In this document: piece after piece, positions 1 to 20,749 of the stretch
Position numbering within the stretch: position 1 is the stretch's first letter
Layout of the letters: each line of letters starts with the position of its first letter
NCBI RefSeq assembly: GCF_963678635.1
Contig: NC_087065.1
Location: forward strand, 61,344,754-61,408,753
Direction of reading: 5' to 3'
Length of the DNA stretch: 64,000 bases
From: Symsagittifera roscoffensis
Taxonomy: Eukaryota > Xenacoelomorpha > Acoela > Convolutidae
Notes under the pieces: model-generated
Told to the model about the DNA's origin: nothing
What the model saw: only the letters and a program-made list of their open reading frames with translations
The model's database searches: none
Program-made: the position numbers and the translations under genes

Positions 1-115
1 CAAACTAGAGTTTTGTGCTTTTTCTGGCTATCGTCCGTCTGTTTATTTGAGTCGACTTAGTTCCCTTACCCCAATTTTTTGTGAAGTTTCAAGTTTTTTC
101 TTAGTTGCTATAGCA
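1..115 (+). repeat. Direct-repeat copy of the segment at 1914-2030
   Basis: These bases repeat 1914-2030 almost exactly, in the same orientation; the visible difference is a T-run one base shorter. The copy stops abruptly at about 115, where Helitron-like sequence begins. The segment is the tail of a tRNA-like repeat unit (see 1830-2090). It could be a second insertion of that unit or a local duplication at a contig end. Confidence 0.8.
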
Positions 116-358
116 CTTCCAGGAGTTGTAAATCTTGCCTCAAAATATGACTACCCAAATACTTGTACTTTTCGAGATTTGACGTTTTCGTGATGACGAA
201 AAAAAGGAATTAAAAAATTTATCAAATAGGAAATTACCAACCATGTAATTGGGTGCTTTCAGAGTTCACTAAAAGCCAGCAGATCTGGTTTCCAGATCAT
301 GTTTCCAGTTTTTCATGTTGTCAAAAATTCGAAGCACCGAAGGTGCGTTACACTCTAG
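116..358 (+). mobile_element. Helitron-like 3' end fragment
   Basis: The segment matches the internal repeat units of the elements at 13638-16743: a cytosine-poor phrase about a dynamic TGACG motif, then a terminal part. It ends with a perfect 5-bp-stem hairpin, GCACCGAAGGTGC (334-346), followed eight bases later by CTAG (355-358) and then T. A short hairpin just before CTRR, with T as the next base, is the known signature of a Helitron 3' terminus. No 5' end is in view. It abuts the tail of a LINE fragment. No coding capacity is seen. Confidence 0.6.
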
Positions 359-359
359 T

Positions 360-1190
360 TATTATTAAAGCTTCGCGGTAGAACCGCACGGAGTGATTCC
401 AAAACAAAAGAGTTAATTTAGAGTATCACGGCATCCAGAGCACATGCAGGCAAACCTCCATGTGCACAGTCTATCGACATCGAAGAAGTTGTTGAAATAC
501 TGCCAAAAGAAGTGTAAAAGTCTTCCTTTCAAACCATTGCGTGAGACGTCAATTTTCTTACTGATGATATTCAGGAGTCTCGGTGTGCGATACCAGAAAT
601 TTCCACGACTAACTTCGAGGTTAAGAATGGGTAAACTGAATACTTGTAATGAGGAATTTCTTGTGTTGTAACTTGGTTGATTGAAAGACAGAAACCTTCT
701 CCAGTCGAAGTTGTATTTGTTTTCTATTATTTTAGAAAGCGTTAAGACGTCATGTATCTGCATATTCATCGATATCGTCGGCAAGAGTCTTGAGTCGGGT
801 TTTGTAGCTTGTATCAGGATAGCCAAGTATCCAATCTGCCACTCTGCGTTGGACTTGTTCGATTGTCTTCAAGTCGGTTTTGGATGGAAAACAAACACAA
901 CTGCCGTACATGATAATGGGGACTATCATTGACTTGTACATGTTAAATTTATGATACCATGTCAAACTCGGAGAGCTGTTGCGCTTGATAGGTGAAAGCA
1001 TAGTGTTTGCCTTTCTGCATGCTGTTGTAAAGTGGATGCTCCATTTGAGGTTGTTCGTGAGAATGACGCGCAAAGCTTTTTCTTGAGTGAGACGGGAAAG
1101 TGGTTGACCCAGTATGTTAAGGCTTGTGTTGGAGCTTTTCTCCCAAACGAGATGAGGTGGCAGTTGTCATAATTGAATATGTGACCAGTG
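360..1190 (-). mobile_element. Decayed LINE 3' fragment (CR1/Jockey-type RT C-terminus)
   Basis: On the minus strand this encodes the region downstream of the RT catalytic motifs: an NNLKWSIHF stretch, a YKSMIVPIIMYGS stretch and an IEQVQRR stretch, the order usual for CR1/Jockey-type RT C-termini. A Cys-rich end (CMCSGC) follows. A frameshift separates the part upstream of about 1075 from the rest. Both frames then end and are followed by a TAATAA-type tail at 359-368, typical of a LINE 3' end. The 5' part, with the catalytic YADD and endonuclease, is missing. The mirror copy is at about 41418-42243. Confidence 0.75.
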
Positions 1191-1199
1191 TTTGCCGAT

Positions 1200-1270
1200 A
1201 AATATGCGTCCGTGGCCGAGAGAGCAGGGCGTGAGGCTCCAAATCTCGAAGTCGTTGGTTCGAATCGGAA
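1200..1270 (+). repeat. tRNA-like SINE head
   Basis: The stretch contains an A-box-like GTGGCCGAGAGAGC (near 1211) and a B-box-like GGTTCGAATC (near 1258) at tRNA-like spacing. Acceptor pairing is poor and there is no clean anticodon stem, so I call it the promoter head of a tRNA-derived SINE and not a tRNA gene. The mirror copy lies at about 41333-41400. Confidence 0.45.
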
Positions 1271-2889
1271 AATTAGTAAAGTTTTTTTGTTAATTCGAAG
1301 CTTAATTCTTATTTTTTTATTTAACTTTTGAAAGCTTCTTTTTTTGTCGTTTTCTCGCGATTGTTTGCGAAGCACAGCTGCGCCTCAATGTTCAAATATT
1401 TAAACAGGTTCAATTTATCTTATACAGACTAAGTCAACTTATGTTGCGTTATTTCGAAGGCCAAATATATCAATATGCGATAATGTTTCAATTTGTATGG
1501 GTCGTAAAAATTTTTGAAACCTATGAATTTTTTTTTCATTGGTTTTGTTTTCGGCTCAACAGGTTAAGACCCAAAGTTTGTCGCCTTTGTTGTCGCTCTT
1601 TAAATTATATCTATTTTCATTAAAGGCTGTTTATGAACTTCATCCGATGCAAACATGAAGTTTTTTGTATCTGATATTTTTCATATTTTTTCTAGTAATT
1701 TTTTAGATTGTTTTCCTTCCACTATCTTGTTTTTCAGATTGTTTCTTTTCACTAGCTTAAATTTTTGATTTGCATCGCGAGTGCTGCGAAGCTCTGCTTC
1801 GCCTCTGTGTTAAAAATTCTAATTTAATCAAGCGTCTGGCGCACAGGTTAAACATCTACTTGAGACAGCAAAGGTTTGTTGTTCGAATCCGGCTGGATCT
1901 GTTTTTTTTGGCAAACTAGAGTTTTTGTGCTTTTTCTGGCTATCGTCCGTCTGTTTATTTGAGTCGACTTAGTTCCCTTACCCCAATTTTTTGTGAAGTT
2001 TCAAGTTTTTTCTTAGTTGCTATAGCACCCGTGCTTGACGATAAAGCTCGGGAGTTCGGTTCCAGTCGGGGCGTGTTTTTGTGCAAACTGAAAATTTTCG
2101 GCTAATTTAGATTTTTGTCTGTCTGCTTATTTTTTTCGTCATAGTTCCCGCAGAATAGTTTTTTTGAAAGTTTGGCATTTTTGTAGCATTCCGAAAGCTC
2201 TTGGTAAAGTTTATAATGGTGCAGGTAATTTTGATCCGGACCTTTTGGGCTTTTTTGCGATTCTTAATTTTTTTTTTGTGACAAAAGATATTTTTTCCAA
2301 TTTTTTTTTTAAGAGTAATGAACGTAGTTTAGACTCTTATATAGGTCTTGCTGATTTTTTTTTTTTTTCAGGAGTCGCTAATAACTACAGAGGTGCATTC
2401 ATTCATATTGATGCATTCATGAATGCATTTTTTGAGTTCAATTGAAATTCATCCGCTGAAATAGCACTCTCCAAATACGAACGTGGACATGGCGCGAAAA
2501 ACGTGAACGATTTCTAGTTTCGAAAATGGAATTTAATTTTTAGATTTCCAGCGGAATAAAAATTTTACCTATCGATCCAGTTTTATCTAGTTGGCTCATG
2601 TTATCAAAAAAGTGCCTATCATAAATTGTTCTAGAAATTCAGAGAGCTTAAAGGTCATCTCTTTTTTGAAATTCGAAAGTTGAGATTTTTTCAAGAAAGT
2701 CTGTGGTTTTTTATGTTTACTTGCTTTCATTACTCTTTTCCAATCTTCGATTGGCTATGTTTTTTCTTTTCATTTGATTTTAATCACAGTCGCTCATTTT
2801 TGTATCCAAATTGGTGCGAAGCTCAGCTTCGCCTCTGTGATATTACTCAAAGTATCAAAAGATCAATAACTGACCATTTCTGTGTTCAG
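1271..2889 (+). other. PSMD1 intron 6, left-arm part
   Basis: Noncoding. It holds two copies of the GCGAAGC...GCTTCGCCTCTG hairpin repeat complete (1784-1808, 2814-2838) and one degenerate (1366-1390), the tRNA-like heads described separately, and an 18-base perfect palindrome ATGCATTCATGAATGCAT (2411-2428). The intron ends in TGTGTTCAG before exon 7. I see no other gene. Confidence 0.6.
1830..2090 (+). repeat. Two tRNA-like SINE heads in tandem within intron 6
   Basis: The first head (about 1830-1912) has TGGCGCACAGG as A box and TGTTCGAATCC as B box, followed by a T-rich run. The second (about 2017-2085) has a B-box-like AGTTCGGTTCC. Between them is the segment duplicated at 1-115. Both run into T-rich tails with a shared phrase about a TCTGTCTG motif, so they look like members of one dispersed family. 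The mirror copy is at about 40520-40780. Confidence 0.45.
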
Positions 2890-12236
<9,347 letters not shown>

Positions 12237-13130
12237 AATTTAACCACCCAACAATGAATGAAGGGACTTGAAACTGCGGCGTATAATGAAGAGACGTAAA
12301 TGTAATTATGATTGTGAAGTTCACAGTTAACATTTTGGCGGTAGTTGTTGAAATTATGCGATGTAAAATTGGAGGTATTGTTTCAAATTGATCTTAAAAT
12401 TAAATGAAAACAACTGTGTTGAATTTACTTCTTGAACCACAGTTTTGGTACGACGAGCTTTACGAAGGTTTTTGTTAATCGCGGTTGTAAAGTACCAAAG
12501 TAACCATTTTGAAGCCGTGTATCATTAATCCTCTCAGTTTTGACGTCTCATAATTGACGTCTCAGTGCTAATTTAATGCTGAAATTGAGTTTTTCTATTT
12601 ATTTCGTTAAAAATTAAACATCAACGTTTGTAATTTTTTTGTCATTTTGCTCTACATGTTTTCCACTTCGTAGCTTAAGTTGAATTTTCTCACCGGTAGC
12701 TTGCAACGATTTGTAAGTTTGTACCGCAAGTTTTGCGAAGCACCGCTTCGCCTCTGCGTTATTAATATAAACGCTTCAAAGATTTAAGATTTTTAAATTA
12801 CAATTTTTTGTGCCACATTCGAGCCGTTTCTTGCGTTAAGAGCTGTTGTAATCATAAGGAAAAAAGATCGAGCTCAAAATGTTTTATGATTTTAATTTTA
12901 GGTTGGGTTTATAGTATCTGTTTGGTATCAATTTCAAGTTAAAAAATGATAAATTTTTCTTTATTGCTGTCTTTTTTCACTAAATTTTTGCTATGGTTTT
13001 GCTGATTGCTTTTTACATTCGCGAGAGCAAAAGTCTTGTGATCGGTAACTAGATTTTTTTTACCGTAAACATTTTGTACAACTCTTTTTTGCTTTTCTTA
13101 CTTGTTTCATGATTGAACCTTAACAACTTT
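12237..13130 (+). other. 3' flank of PSMD1 (left copy)
   Basis: Presumed 3' UTR and downstream sequence. No AATAAA follows the stop closely; ATTAAA at 12399-12404 is the nearest candidate polyadenylation signal, about 160 bases after TGA. A full GCGAAGC-type hairpin repeat occurs at 12733-12757 (GCGAAGCACCGCTTCGCC). No second gene is seen. Confidence 0.4.
12733..12757 (+). repeat. Representative of the GCGAAGC/GCTTCGC hairpin repeat family
   Basis: A 7-bp perfect stem, GCGAAGC and GCTTCGC around a 2-4 base loop, is followed by CTCTG and then AT-rich DNA. Other copies: 1784-1808, 2814-2838, half copies at 4592-4604 and 7671-7684, a degenerate one at 18060-18087, an inverted one near 21313-21340, plus the right-arm mirrors. 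The fixed CCTCTGTG after the stem suggests an element terminus, possibly Helentron-like, but no matching other end was recognised. Confidence 0.6.
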
Positions 13131-13520
13131 CAGGCACGTTCCCGCTTGGCGTAGAGGTAACGTCGACGCCGTTGCTTTCTGATGGCTGGGATTCGAGCCC
13201 AAGTCTGACCTTATTTTTTCATTTCAGTTTATATTCAATTGTTTTTTTTGTTGAGGTTAAATTGTCGTTTGTCTGCTCAAATTTTGTCTGTAAGCAAATA
13301 TCACGAGAGTTACAAGTCTTGATCATTTAGTTTCAAGGTTAACTCAAAATGTTTATTTGTTTTTTTAAATCAATTTTTTTTCAGCTGAACTGGTAACTAC
13401 TCAAAAAATGTCGGTTTTCTTCCACTTCGTAAGTTTTGTTCAGTTGCTAATTTAAAAGTCAATATGTTGTTTGGCATGTTTGCCTAGAAATCCTGTGTGA
13501 AAACAACAGGTATTATGAAC
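13130..13520 (+). repeat. tRNA-like unit of the 0.8-kb repeat family
   Basis: It starts at a CTTAACA.CTTTCAGG phrase shared with units further right. Next come an A-box-like TTGGCGTAGAGGTAACG (near 13145) and a T-arm-like TGGGATTCGAGCCCA (near 13187). The common body follows, with the TTGTCG..TGTCTGCTCAA phrase and a TTTTGTTC-AATTTAAAA phrase. This is the best-preserved tRNA-like head in the window. I do not call a tRNA gene because the acceptor stem does not pair. Confidence 0.5.
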
Positions 13521-13533
13521 ATGCATTGATTTG

Positions 13534-13640
13534 GGTTTATCTATCTATATCTATCTATCTATATCTGTCTATATATCTATCTATCTATCTATATATATCT
13601 ATCTATCTATCTATGTATATCTATCTATCTATCTATATCT
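13534..13640 (+). repeat. TATC microsatellite
   Basis: Tandem TATC/TATA units, imperfect, immediately before the 5' terminus of the Helitron-like element. The mirror copy (GATA) is at about 28870-28980. Confidence 0.9.
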
Positions 13641-15114
13641 ATACTTTATTTAAATGCTAGTGACAGCTATCTCCCATGTTTAAGCATAATAATTCTGCAT
13701 GTTTAACGAAAGAATTTTTTCATGTTTAAGCTATATCATGTATTGCAATGCGTAAGAAAATTTTTCATTAATTTTCCCGCAAGGTCATTAATTTTTCACT
13801 AATTTTTTTCGAGGCCAAATTAAGTCTATCTTGATTTGATTATGTCTGTCTACACGTCTCCTAATTTTTTTATTTTTCTTCTATCAAATCTATTATATAT
13901 TTAAATGCGGGCTTCACTATCTCGCCATGTTTAAGCTTTTTCAACGTATTATTTTTGCATGTTTAAGCTATATCGTATATTGCAATGGTTTAAGATTTTT
14001 TTCGATTTTCTAATTTGATTTTAGTGGTAATTTTACCGAGTTTAAGTTAAGCAGCCCAATATCGAATTAGGGGTTGCGAATTTGGCCTCCAATTTTGAAT
14101 GCCCGAATCATTTTAGTTAAGATTTTTTCAATCTTATTTTCAGAAAACTTAAATTAATTTTTTTTCGCAAAATCTGAAATTCTCAACCCTGTAGATGAGT
14201 CCTGTCAGAGTAATCTCAAAGATTGCGCATCTTGCCTCCAAATATGACTGCTCAATTGTAGTTTTCGAGATATGACGTTTTTTGTGATTTTTTCAAAATT
14301 TTTCAGAAAACTTGAATTATTTCTATTCTTTAAAAATCTGAATTTCACAACCCTGTAGTTAGGTCCTATCAAAGTACTCTCAAGGATTGCGAATCTTGTC
14401 TCCAAATATCACTGGTCAATTCTTTGTAGTTTTCGAGATGTGACGTTTTTTGTGATTTTTTCAGAAAGTTTAAATTAATTATTTTTCAAAATTTGAAATT
14501 CCCAACTCTATAGTTCGCTGTTGTCAGGGTACTCTAAAGAGTTGTAAATCTTGCCACATGCAACTGCTAAACGCGACTGCTCAAATGCTTTTAGTTTCCG
14601 AGATGTGACGTTTTTCGATTTTTTAAAAATTTCTCAAAGAACTTATCTACAAAGAAATTCAAAAAATTTGAAACTACTAACTTGATGAAGATACAACCTT
14701 ATTGTCAGCGTACACCCAGGCGTCTCAAATCTTGCCTCTTAATATGAATGCTCAAATCCTTTTAGTTTCCGAGATAAGACGTTTTTTTTTTTTCATTTTT
14801 TTTTTCGGGAATCTTAAGTTTAAAAAAGTTCACAAAATTTTGGATTCCTAATCCTATAGTAGGGTGCTCTCAGGGAGTCTCAGTGGTTGCAAATCTGGCT
14901 TCCAAATTTCTCCAGAGGCCAAATAAGTTTTCGAGATGACGCTTTTAAAATGGGAATTTAAAAAAAAATTAAAAGTTCGAAATTACCAAACCTGTAATTA
15001 GGTGCGGTGCCGTCAGAGTACACTAAAAGTTTGCAGATGTTGTTTCCAATATATGCGGTTTTTTTCATGAGTTGTCGAAAAATTTCGGAGCACCGAATGT
15101 GCGTTAATTGCTAG
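13638..15114 (+). mobile_element. Non-autonomous Helitron-like element, unit 1
   Basis: It begins TCTATACTTTATTTAAATGC after an A, matching the usual Helitron TC start. A second 5'-like module starts at 13889 (TCTATTATATATTTAAATGC). The middle is a degenerate tandem array of about 190-bp units, each with a TTTTCGAGAT.TGACGTTTTT phrase and a GTAGTTGGGT-like phrase. The end is a hairpin, GCACCGAATGTGC (15090-15102), then CTAG (15111-15114) and T. No protein is encoded. The next unit starts at once. Confidence 0.65.
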
Positions 15115-16743
15115 TTATATATTCAAATGCGGGCTTCACTATCTCGCCATGTTTAAGCTTTTTCAACGTGTTTTTTTGAAACTTAAACAAAAGAATTTTT
15201 TCACGTTTAAGCGATATCGTATATTGCAATGGTTAAGGTTTTTTTCAATTTTCACGTTTAAATTCAGTTTTTATTTCATCAAATTTGTAATTAGCAACCC
15301 AATAGTTGGATGTTGTCAGAATTTTCCCAGGTTTTGCGATTCTGATTTCCATATATGAACAACCAAATCCTTGTAGTTTTTGAGATGACGTTTTTTATGA
15401 TTTTTTCAAAAATGTTTTTCAAAAACTTATATTTTAAAAAATTCCAATACATTGAAGATCGCAGTCCTGTTGTTGGATTTTGTGAGGGTACTCTCAAGGG
15501 TTTCGAATCTTGCCTCTAATGGCTGCTCAAATCCTTGTAGTTTTCGAGATATGACGTTTTTTTTCGGATTCTTAAAAAATAAATTCAGAAAATTTAGATA
15601 TAAAAAAATCACAAAATTTGATATTCCCATCTCGGTGGTAAAGTTCTGTCAGAGTACTCTCAGGAGTTGCTATTTTTGCCTCCAAATATGACTGCTCAAA
15701 TCCTTGTAGTTTTCGAGATATGACGTTTTTTATGATTTTCTCCGAAATTTTCAAAAAAAAATTAGATATTGAAAAATTCCAAAACTTTGAAGATCTCAAT
15801 CCTGTTATTGGAATCTGTGAAGGTACTCTCATGGGGTTGCAAATCTTGCCTCTGAATATGTCTGCTCAAAATCTTGTAGTTTTCGAGATATGACGTTTTT
15901 TAGGATTTTCTCACAATTTTTCAGAGAACTTGGGTATAAATATTTTTTGTAAAACTTGAAATTACCATCTCAGTAGTGAGGCTCGTTCAGGGTACTCTCA
16001 AGAGTTGTGCATTTTGACTCCAAATATGACTTCTCAAAACCCTGCAATTTTCCAGATATGACGTTTTTTGTGATTTTTTTATAAAAAATTTTATGAAAAT
16101 TAAATTAATTTTTTTCTCAAAATTTGAAATTCCTAACCTGTAGTTAGGGGCTGTCAGCGTAATCTCAGGAGCTGCAAATTCGGCCTCCAATTAAAAGTGC
16201 TCAAATTTTTTTAGCTTAAGAGATACGACGATTTTTGTGATTTTTTTTGCAAATTTTTTTGCTTAATTACAAAATAGTTAACTAAAGTGAAATTCCCAAC
16301 CATGTAGTTGTGTCTAATAAGATTGCTCAAATCTCGGTAGTTTTCGAAAAATGAAAGATTTTCTGGTTTTCAAAAAAAACCTCCTTTTAGAAAACTTAAG
16401 GTGAAGTTTCTCAAAACTTGAATTTCCCAGCGTTGTAGTTGGGTACTGTAAGAAAACTCTCAGGAGTTGTAAATCTTGCGTCCAAATGCGACTGTTCAAT
16501 TGCTTTTAGCTTCCCAGATGTGACGTTTCTTAGTTCATTTTAAATTTTTTGAAGAACTTATATAAAACTTCACAAAATTTTGTGGTTCTTCAAAATTTGT
16601 ATAAAAACCTTGAATAAAATTATTGCAAAATTTGTAAACACGACTCCTGTAATTGGGTGCTGTCAAAGCACACTCAAAGAATGCAGATCTTATTTCCAAT
16701 ATATGCGGTTTATAATGAGTACCGGAGGTGCGTTTAACGCTAG
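15115..16743 (+). mobile_element. Non-autonomous Helitron-like element, unit 2 (tandem)
   Basis: It starts directly after the CTAG of unit 1 with TTATATATTCAAATGCGGGC, lacking the first 5' module but keeping the second. The same internal ~190-bp repeats follow. It ends with the hairpin GTACCGGAGGTGC (16719-16731), then CTAG (16740-16743) and T. Head-to-tail arrangement is a known habit of rolling-circle elements. The small reading frames inside are periodic products of the tandem repeat and not genes. Confidence 0.6.
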
Positions 16744-16849
16744 TTTTGTTTTGATTTTTTTGCGTAGCTTTGGAGAATTTTTTCAGTTTTGCAAAGTTTT
16801 TAGTTTTCCACAAACTTTTCTGCCTATTTTCTAAAAGAGGTATTAAGAT

Positions 16850-19800
16850 CCATTCCAAATCTGAGATATTGGGTTCCTTGAATAGAAAAAGTTGTGAAAA
16901 GCTCCCTTGCATAAGCGGCTATGCCCAAACTTTTCTACAAGAAAAGTTATGACACTCGGAAAGTCAAATATTACTTGATTTTTTCTTTCCATATGATTGT
17001 ATTTAACAAGTTCCATCCCCACATGGCGTAAAGTGGTTGAAATTGTGCTTGAGAATTCATCAACAGGTTCCATCCCACATGGCCTAAAGTGGTTGAAAAT
17101 GTGGTTGAAATCCGAAGGAACCTTTTTTCAGTATGAAAAAGAATGGATTTTTTTTCGGTAAAAATCCAATTGTCGGGCTTCTTTTTGTCTGCTCAAGTGT
17201 TGTCGGCCTTGTTTCCTTATGGACTTTTTCTTGTGCTGTTAACAATTTTTATTACAGTTGAACGTGTTTTTTGTTCTAGTTTCTGTGAGGATTTGACGCT
17301 TTTATACATAAGCTGTTTTTTCTGCTCAACTGGTGTCTGCTTAACAATTATCGGCTTCGTTTTTGCTTTTTAAGTTTTGTTCCGCTGCTAATTACGCTTG
17401 CGATTAGCAAGTATTATCAAATCGGTATATAGATTTTTTTCGGAGTAAAAATATATTTAACAGAATCATTTAGTATCTGGGGTCATAATAAGTTCAAAAT
17501 TCTAGGCATTTCTTTTGGCGAGGACCCGTTTTTTTTTTAAAAACGAAAAATATTCCGTTTCAAAAAAGTCGGCTTATTATTTGTCTGCTTATGTTTTACC
17601 GGTTTAGTTGCCAAAACTTGGAACTTTCGCCGTACACATTTTTCATTGTAGCTGATTTTCTATATTTTCCTCTACTGTTTTTTTTCGCCTAAAAAATTGT
17701 TCAGCCTGCACGATTTCGTCTTATACCTTATTGGCTTACTAACCTAATTTTGGGTCGCTCGAGGGAACCGTAATATGTATAGTTTTCTCTGGATCGCACG
17801 AAACGTTAAAAATCTAAAAATACAATTTATAGTTTTGACAAAATTTTAACTTTCGCTTGATAGTTGTTTTTTAACTTTTATTAAACGCTGTTGAAGGTGT
17901 TTCTGGACGTGTTTTCCGCAAATAGAACATTGTTCAAGACAATATTTTGAAGTTTCATAATTGTGGTTTCTTCGAAAGTTTTTCTGTTCCTTGGACTTAG
18001 TGGCTCTCCTTTTCTTTTCTGTCAGCTAAATTGTAATGCCAATTTGTGGTATCGCAAATGATGCGAAGCTACGCTCCACCTGTGCGATGAAAAATCAACT
18101 TTCTTGCCTGGAATGTTTGCCTAGAATTCCTTCAATTTTGGAGATTTTTTTCAATTTTGAGAAAACTTTTATTCGTATAATGAGCTACTCTACCAATAAT
18201 TTTCAAAACAGAGGTATCAATCTAAACAATGCTTATATCACGGTGTGCCTGCATAATAACCTAGACTTTTTTCTATCTAGACTTTACCCTACTGTCTAGA
18301 ACCTTCGAAAAGTATGTGTGGGAATATTTGACCGTTATTGTAAATTTTTTTGTTTTCCCAAACTTTCATCTCAACTTTGAGATTCTGATTTCATTGAATG
18401 GAATGGGTTGTGTGAAATTCTCCTGCATAAGCGCCTTCTCCCAAATTTTCCTGCATGAAAGGTTATGGCACTCACAAATAAATATTAGTTGCTTTTCTTA
18501 TTTGCTTTATGATTGAACCTTAACAGGTTCCAGGTTCGTTTTCGTTCCCTTCTTGGCCCCGATGTAACGTGGTTGCCTTTGTAACCTAATCCGACTGGAT
18601 CTTTTTTTTCAGTGTGAATGAATTTGAAGTTTTTTTGGTAAAAATTGAATTGTCGGTCTTTTCTTTGTTTGTTCAATTGCTGTCGGCTTAGTTGCCACAT
18701 CGCCAAATTTTCTTGTGCTGTAAGCAATTTTATTATAGCTTCATGTGTTGTTTATTGTATTTTCGGGGGGAATTGAAACTTTTCAACAAAATTAATTTTG
18801 TTTTGGCTCAACTGGTTATATTTTTTCGCTTTTTTCTGCTTCGTGAGTTTTGTTCCGCTATTAATTTAAAATTCAAATCCTTTCTTGGCATGTTTGCTTA
18901 CAATTCCAGTTTTTTGGAAACAATATGAAATTGGTTTTGCTTTTTGGTTTTTGGAAACGCTTCAGAGATGTTTTCAATTTTAACAAAAAAAAATTTTTCC
19001 TAAAAAAAATTCTGTGTCGATTTCCAAAAAAGAAGTATCAATGGAAAGCACGCCTTTTTCATGGTGTGCTCACATAATACCCTAGTCTTTTCTTATTTAC
19101 GCTTTTTGTCTAAAACCTTTTTAAAATACTGCTGGGGAATATTGAAGCCTTAAATTCAGATTTTTTAATTTGTCAAAAACTATCATCCAAAATCTGCAAT
19201 TTTGGTTTCATTTGATAGAACGGGTTGTGGGAAGCCCCCCTGCATAAGCTGCTACGCCCAAATCTTTGTACAAAAAAATCCTGGCAGTTTAAAATGAAAT
19301 ATAAAATGATATTTTTCTTGCTTTTTGATTGGACCTTAATAAGCTCCAGGTTCGTTCCCCTCTTGGACCAGAGGTACCATTTGCACCCTAATGTGGTTAG
19401 AAACCGGGACAGTCCTTGTTTTTTTAGCATGGATGAAATTGAAAAGTTGTTCCAGTTAACCTTGATTTGTCGGGATTTGTTTGCCTGCTCAAGTGTTGTC
19501 GGCATAGTTGCCGCATGATGACTTTTTAATTATATTTGCAAGTGTTGTTCATTGTAGTTTCCGTCAGAATTTTGACACTTTCATACAACATTTTTTTCGA
19601 TTCAACTGATGTTTGCTTGAAAATTTTCGACTTTGTTTCCTCCCCTGTAAGTTTTGTTCCGATGCCAAGTTTTTTATTCGAATGTTTAGCTTGGCGTGTG
19701 TGCCTGGAATGAACTTTTTTCGAGACATTAATATTTCAGTAGAATTAGCTTTTTTCAACATTTTTCACTTTTTCCACTTATGTTTTATATGTGTGTGTGT

Positions 19801-20549
19801 TGTATCAAAAGTAAACTATGTAAACTATTGTAAGCTATGTTTTTATTTCCAAAATGCATTCCAAGTTTCCGTACGGCTTCAAAAAGAAGTCAAAGTTTAG
19901 AATTGAATAATTAATTTCTTCTGCATTAACTGGAAGAGAAAAAACCGTTTTTGCTCAATGCGGTATGCGGTGTATTTTTTATGCAATTCAATGTTTTATC
20001 ATTTTTTTAGTTACAATTGCGAGAGCAAGTGCCCTGTAATTGGGAACTAGACTTTTTTCCCGGAAACAACTTTTCTTTAACGAAAATGTACTTGCTTTAG
20101 TATTGCACCTTAACACATTTCAGGTTCCTTCCCGCCTGGAGTAAAAGCCGTTGATTTGCCTCCTACGGCTTGGATATTGAGTCCCGACAGGACCTAAAAC
20201 ATTTTTTTTTGGTGAAAATAAATGGCCAGACTTTTTTTGTTAACTCAAGTTTTTTAGAAGTTAAGAAGTTTAATAGTTTTCTTATAAAATCCAATTTTTT
20301 CCGGCTCAACTTGTAAACGCTTGAAGGTTGTCGGCTTTGTTTCCGCTTTGTAACTTTCGCTCCTGTAAAATTCAAATGGGTTGATTGGTGATTTTGCCTA
20401 AAAATCCTAAATTCTGCTTGATAATCAAGGTATTATGAAAATAGATGTGATTGGGTTTTTTTTTGTTTTCTAGACAATATAAATTTTTTTCTTTATTTTG
20501 CAAACCTTATTTTTCCCAAATCTATTCTACCAAGTTTCAAAAAAGAGGA
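16850..20549 (+). repeat. Array of degenerate 0.75-0.8-kb units with tRNA-like heads
   Basis: Shared phrases recur in order: GCATAAGC.GCTACGCCC, a CTTAACAGGTTCCAGGTTCG-like head, a T-run, TTGTCGG.CTTTTTTGTCTG, TGTTGTCGGC, TTTGTTCCGCTGCTAAT, and TCATGGTGTGCTCACAT. The TTGTCGG phrase lies near 17166, 18648 and 19462, and a degraded one near 20222. The tRNA-like heads lie near 18538, 19352 and 20124. No coding potential is supported; long small frames reflect T-rich composition. Confidence 0.6.
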
Positions 20550-20749
20550 NNNNNNNNNNNNNNNNNNNNNNNNNNNNNNNNNNNNNNNNNNNNNNNNNNN
20601 NNNNNNNNNNNNNNNNNNNNNNNNNNNNNNNNNNNNNNNNNNNNNNNNNNNNNNNNNNNNNNNNNNNNNNNNNNNNNNNNNNNNNNNNNNNNNNNNNNNN
20701 NNNNNNNNNNNNNNNNNNNNNNNNNNNNNNNNNNNNNNNNNNNNNNNNN
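20550..20749. other. Assembly gap of 200 N
   Basis: Exactly 200 unknown bases, a round number usual for gaps of unspecified size. Left-arm homology reaches the base before the gap. Confidence 0.99.

Noticed and set aside
2411-2428. The 18-base palindrome as a transcription-factor site
   Set aside because: It is perfect but single, intronic and AT-rich, with no supporting context.
13139-13211. A functional tRNA gene
   Set aside because: The D-arm-like and T-arm-like parts are good, but the acceptor strands do not pair, and the same head recurs in a longer repeat at several places.
14205-16912. A run of small similar minus-strand frames in the Helitron-like units (and mirrors)
   Set aside because: They repeat with the ~190-bp tandem unit and lack starts or conserved domains; periodic DNA explains them.
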